From positions 81,826 through 114,599 of the forward strand of contig NZ_LMPT01000012.1 of assembly GCF_001424425.1 (NCBI RefSeq): a stretch of 32,774 nucleotides of DNA, written 5' to 3'. The translations under genes and the position numbers were made by a program. Of this stretch, positions 31,809-32,774 are shown piece after piece (position 1 is the stretch's first letter; every line of letters starts with the position of its first letter). Below the pieces are notes generated by a model that searched no databases, was not told where the DNA came from, and saw only the letters and a program-made list of their open reading frames with translations. The stretch comes from Acidovorax sp. Leaf191 (GTDB lineage Bacteria > Pseudomonadota > Gammaproteobacteria > Burkholderiales > Burkholderiaceae_C).

Positions 31809-32774
31809 CCATCGAAATGATCGAAGCCGAAGAATTCAACCAGGGCACCCAGATCAAGGTGATCGGCGTGGGCGGCGGCGGCAGCAACGCCGTCGAGCAC
31901 ATGATTGCCCGCAGCGTGCAGGGCGTGGAGTTTGTCTGCGCCAACACCGACGCGCAGGCATTGACCCGCAGCTCGGCCCACCGCCACATCCAGCTGGGCG
32001 GCAGCGGCCTGGGCGCCGGCAGCAAGCCTGACAAGGGCCGTGAAGCCGCCGAAGCCGCGGTGGACGACATCCGCCTGGCCATCGATGGCGCACACATGCT
32101 GTTCATCACCGCCGGCATGGGTGGCGGCACGGGCACGGGTGCTGCACCCGTGATTGCCCGCGTGGCCAAGGAAATGGGCATCCTGACCGTGGGCGTGGTC
32201 ACCAAGCCGTTCGACTGGGAAGGTGGCCGCCGCATGACCAACGCCGACAACGGCCTGGCCGAGCTCGAAGCCAACGTCGACTCGTTGATCGTCGTGCTCA
32301 ACGAGAAGCTGCTGGAAGTGCTGGGCGATGACATCACCCAGGACGAAGCCTTTGCCCATGCCAACGACGTGCTCAAGAACGCCGTGGGCGGCATTGCCGA
32401 AATCATCAACGAATACGGCCATGTGAACGTCGACTTTGAAGACGTGCGCACCGTGATGGGCGAGCCCGGCAAGGCCATGATGGGCACGGCCACCGCCAGC
32501 GGCCCGGACCGCGCCCGCATCGCTGCCGAACAGGCCGTGGCCTGCCCGCTGCTCGAAGGCATCGACCTGTCGGGCGCCAAGGGCGTGCTGGTGCTGGTGA
32601 CGGCCGCGAAGGGCAGCCTCAAGCTGTCCGAATCGCGCCTGGCCATGAGCACCATCAATGCCTACGCTTCGCCCGACGCGCACGTGATCTACGGCGCCGC
32701 CTACGACGACAGCCTGGGCGACGAGATCCGCGTGACCGTGGTCGCCACCGGCCTGTCGCGCCCCAACGCGCGCC
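31805..32774 (+). CDS. ftsZ: Cell division GTPase FtsZ (3' end outside window)
   Basis: The first 323 codons of the tubulin-like GTPase that forms the Z ring; the reading frame is open to the window edge. GTP-binding blocks are IKVIGVGGGGSNAVEHMI, CANTDAQAL, the tubulin signature GMGGGTGTG (104-112), and KPFDWEGGRRMTNADNGL. The T7 loop NVDFEDVRTVM that completes the active site of the next subunit is present, as are MGTATASGPDRARIAAEQA and LVLVTAAKGSLKLSE. The start ATG follows AGGAG by 7 bp. The C-terminal linker and the conserved peptide that binds FtsA are outside the window. It continues the dcw cluster after ftsA. Confidence 0.97.
   Translation, partial: MTIEMIEAEEFNQGTQIKVIGVGGGGSNAVEHMIARSVQGVEFVCANTDAQALTRSSAHRHIQLGGSGLGAGSKPDKGREAAEAAVDDIRLAIDGAHMLFITAGMGGGTGTGAAPVIARVAKEMGILTVGVVTKPFDWEGGRRMTNADNGLAELEANVDSLIVVLNEKLLEVLGDDITQDEAFAHANDVLKNAVGGIAEIINEYGHVNVDFEDVRTVMGEPGKAMMGTATASGPDRARIAAEQAVACPLLEGIDLSGAKGVLVLVTAAKGSLKLSESRLAMSTINAYASPDAHVIYGAAYDDSLGDEIRVTVVATGLSRPNAR

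Noticed and set aside
29611..32658. 1015-codon minus-strand frame across ftsQ, ftsA and ftsZ
   Set aside because: It is antisense to three certain genes and arises from the high GC content at third codon positions; the translation is low-complexity and has no domain.

Overview
The window is high-GC DNA with strong G/C preference at third codon positions. Gene content and order point to a betaproteobacterium of the Comamonadaceae (Acidovorax-like): a compact mraZ-to-ftsZ division and cell wall (dcw) cluster, dapF-DUF484-xerC, an alanine-rich Cys-poor DksA, and several families of short dispersed repeats. The family assignment is inference from gene content and repeat style.

Layout. 1-311: five-copy 45-bp tandem repeat. 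312-2536: divergent MFS efflux permease and LysR regulator around an intergenic dyad. 2568-3278: Nu-class-like glutathione transferase. 3472-6184: dapF, a DUF484 gene and xerC. 6185-6518: two copies of a GC-rich structured intergenic repeat. 6519-9708: a type I signal peptidase, the rRNA methyltransferase rlmI and a His-rich COG0523 metallochaperone GTPase. 9887-12520: dksA and a large uncharacterised protein that I read as two helical modules alternating with two STAS-like domains. 12689-14712: a heat-shock-type promoter followed by hslV and hslU. 14778-32774: mraZ control region and mraZ, rsmH, ftsL, ftsI, murE, murF, mraY, murD, ftsW, murG, murC, ddl, ftsQ, ftsA and the first 323 codons of ftsZ, which runs off the window.

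The dcw genes supply the cytoplasmic steps of lipid II synthesis (MurC/D/E/F, Ddl, MraY, MurG), the septal synthase pair (FtsW/FtsI) and the divisome (FtsL, FtsQ, FtsA, FtsZ). DapF makes the meso-diaminopimelate that MurE adds. Nine junctions use 4-bp ATGA overlaps. The four larger gaps (rsmH-ftsL, murF-mraY, ftsQ-ftsA, ftsA-ftsZ) are each spanned by a small ORF that starts at or near the upstream stop and ends at the downstream start, so an almost unbroken start-stop relay can be read from mraZ to ftsZ.

Most notable observations: (1) seven copies of a 26-bp AT-cored element, GCT-N11-AGC followed by a TGCTTGCGC-like flank, six of them inside genes including four mur genes; (2) the small-ORF relay; (3) four AGTG repeats at exactly 10-bp period on the mraZ promoter, a likely MraZ operator; (4) a near-perfect sigma-32 promoter placed so that hslV mRNA would be almost leaderless; (5) the modular STAS-like protein; (6) a 152-residue low-complexity extension on MurD. 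I saw no tRNA, rRNA, CRISPR, prophage, insertion sequence or defence genes.
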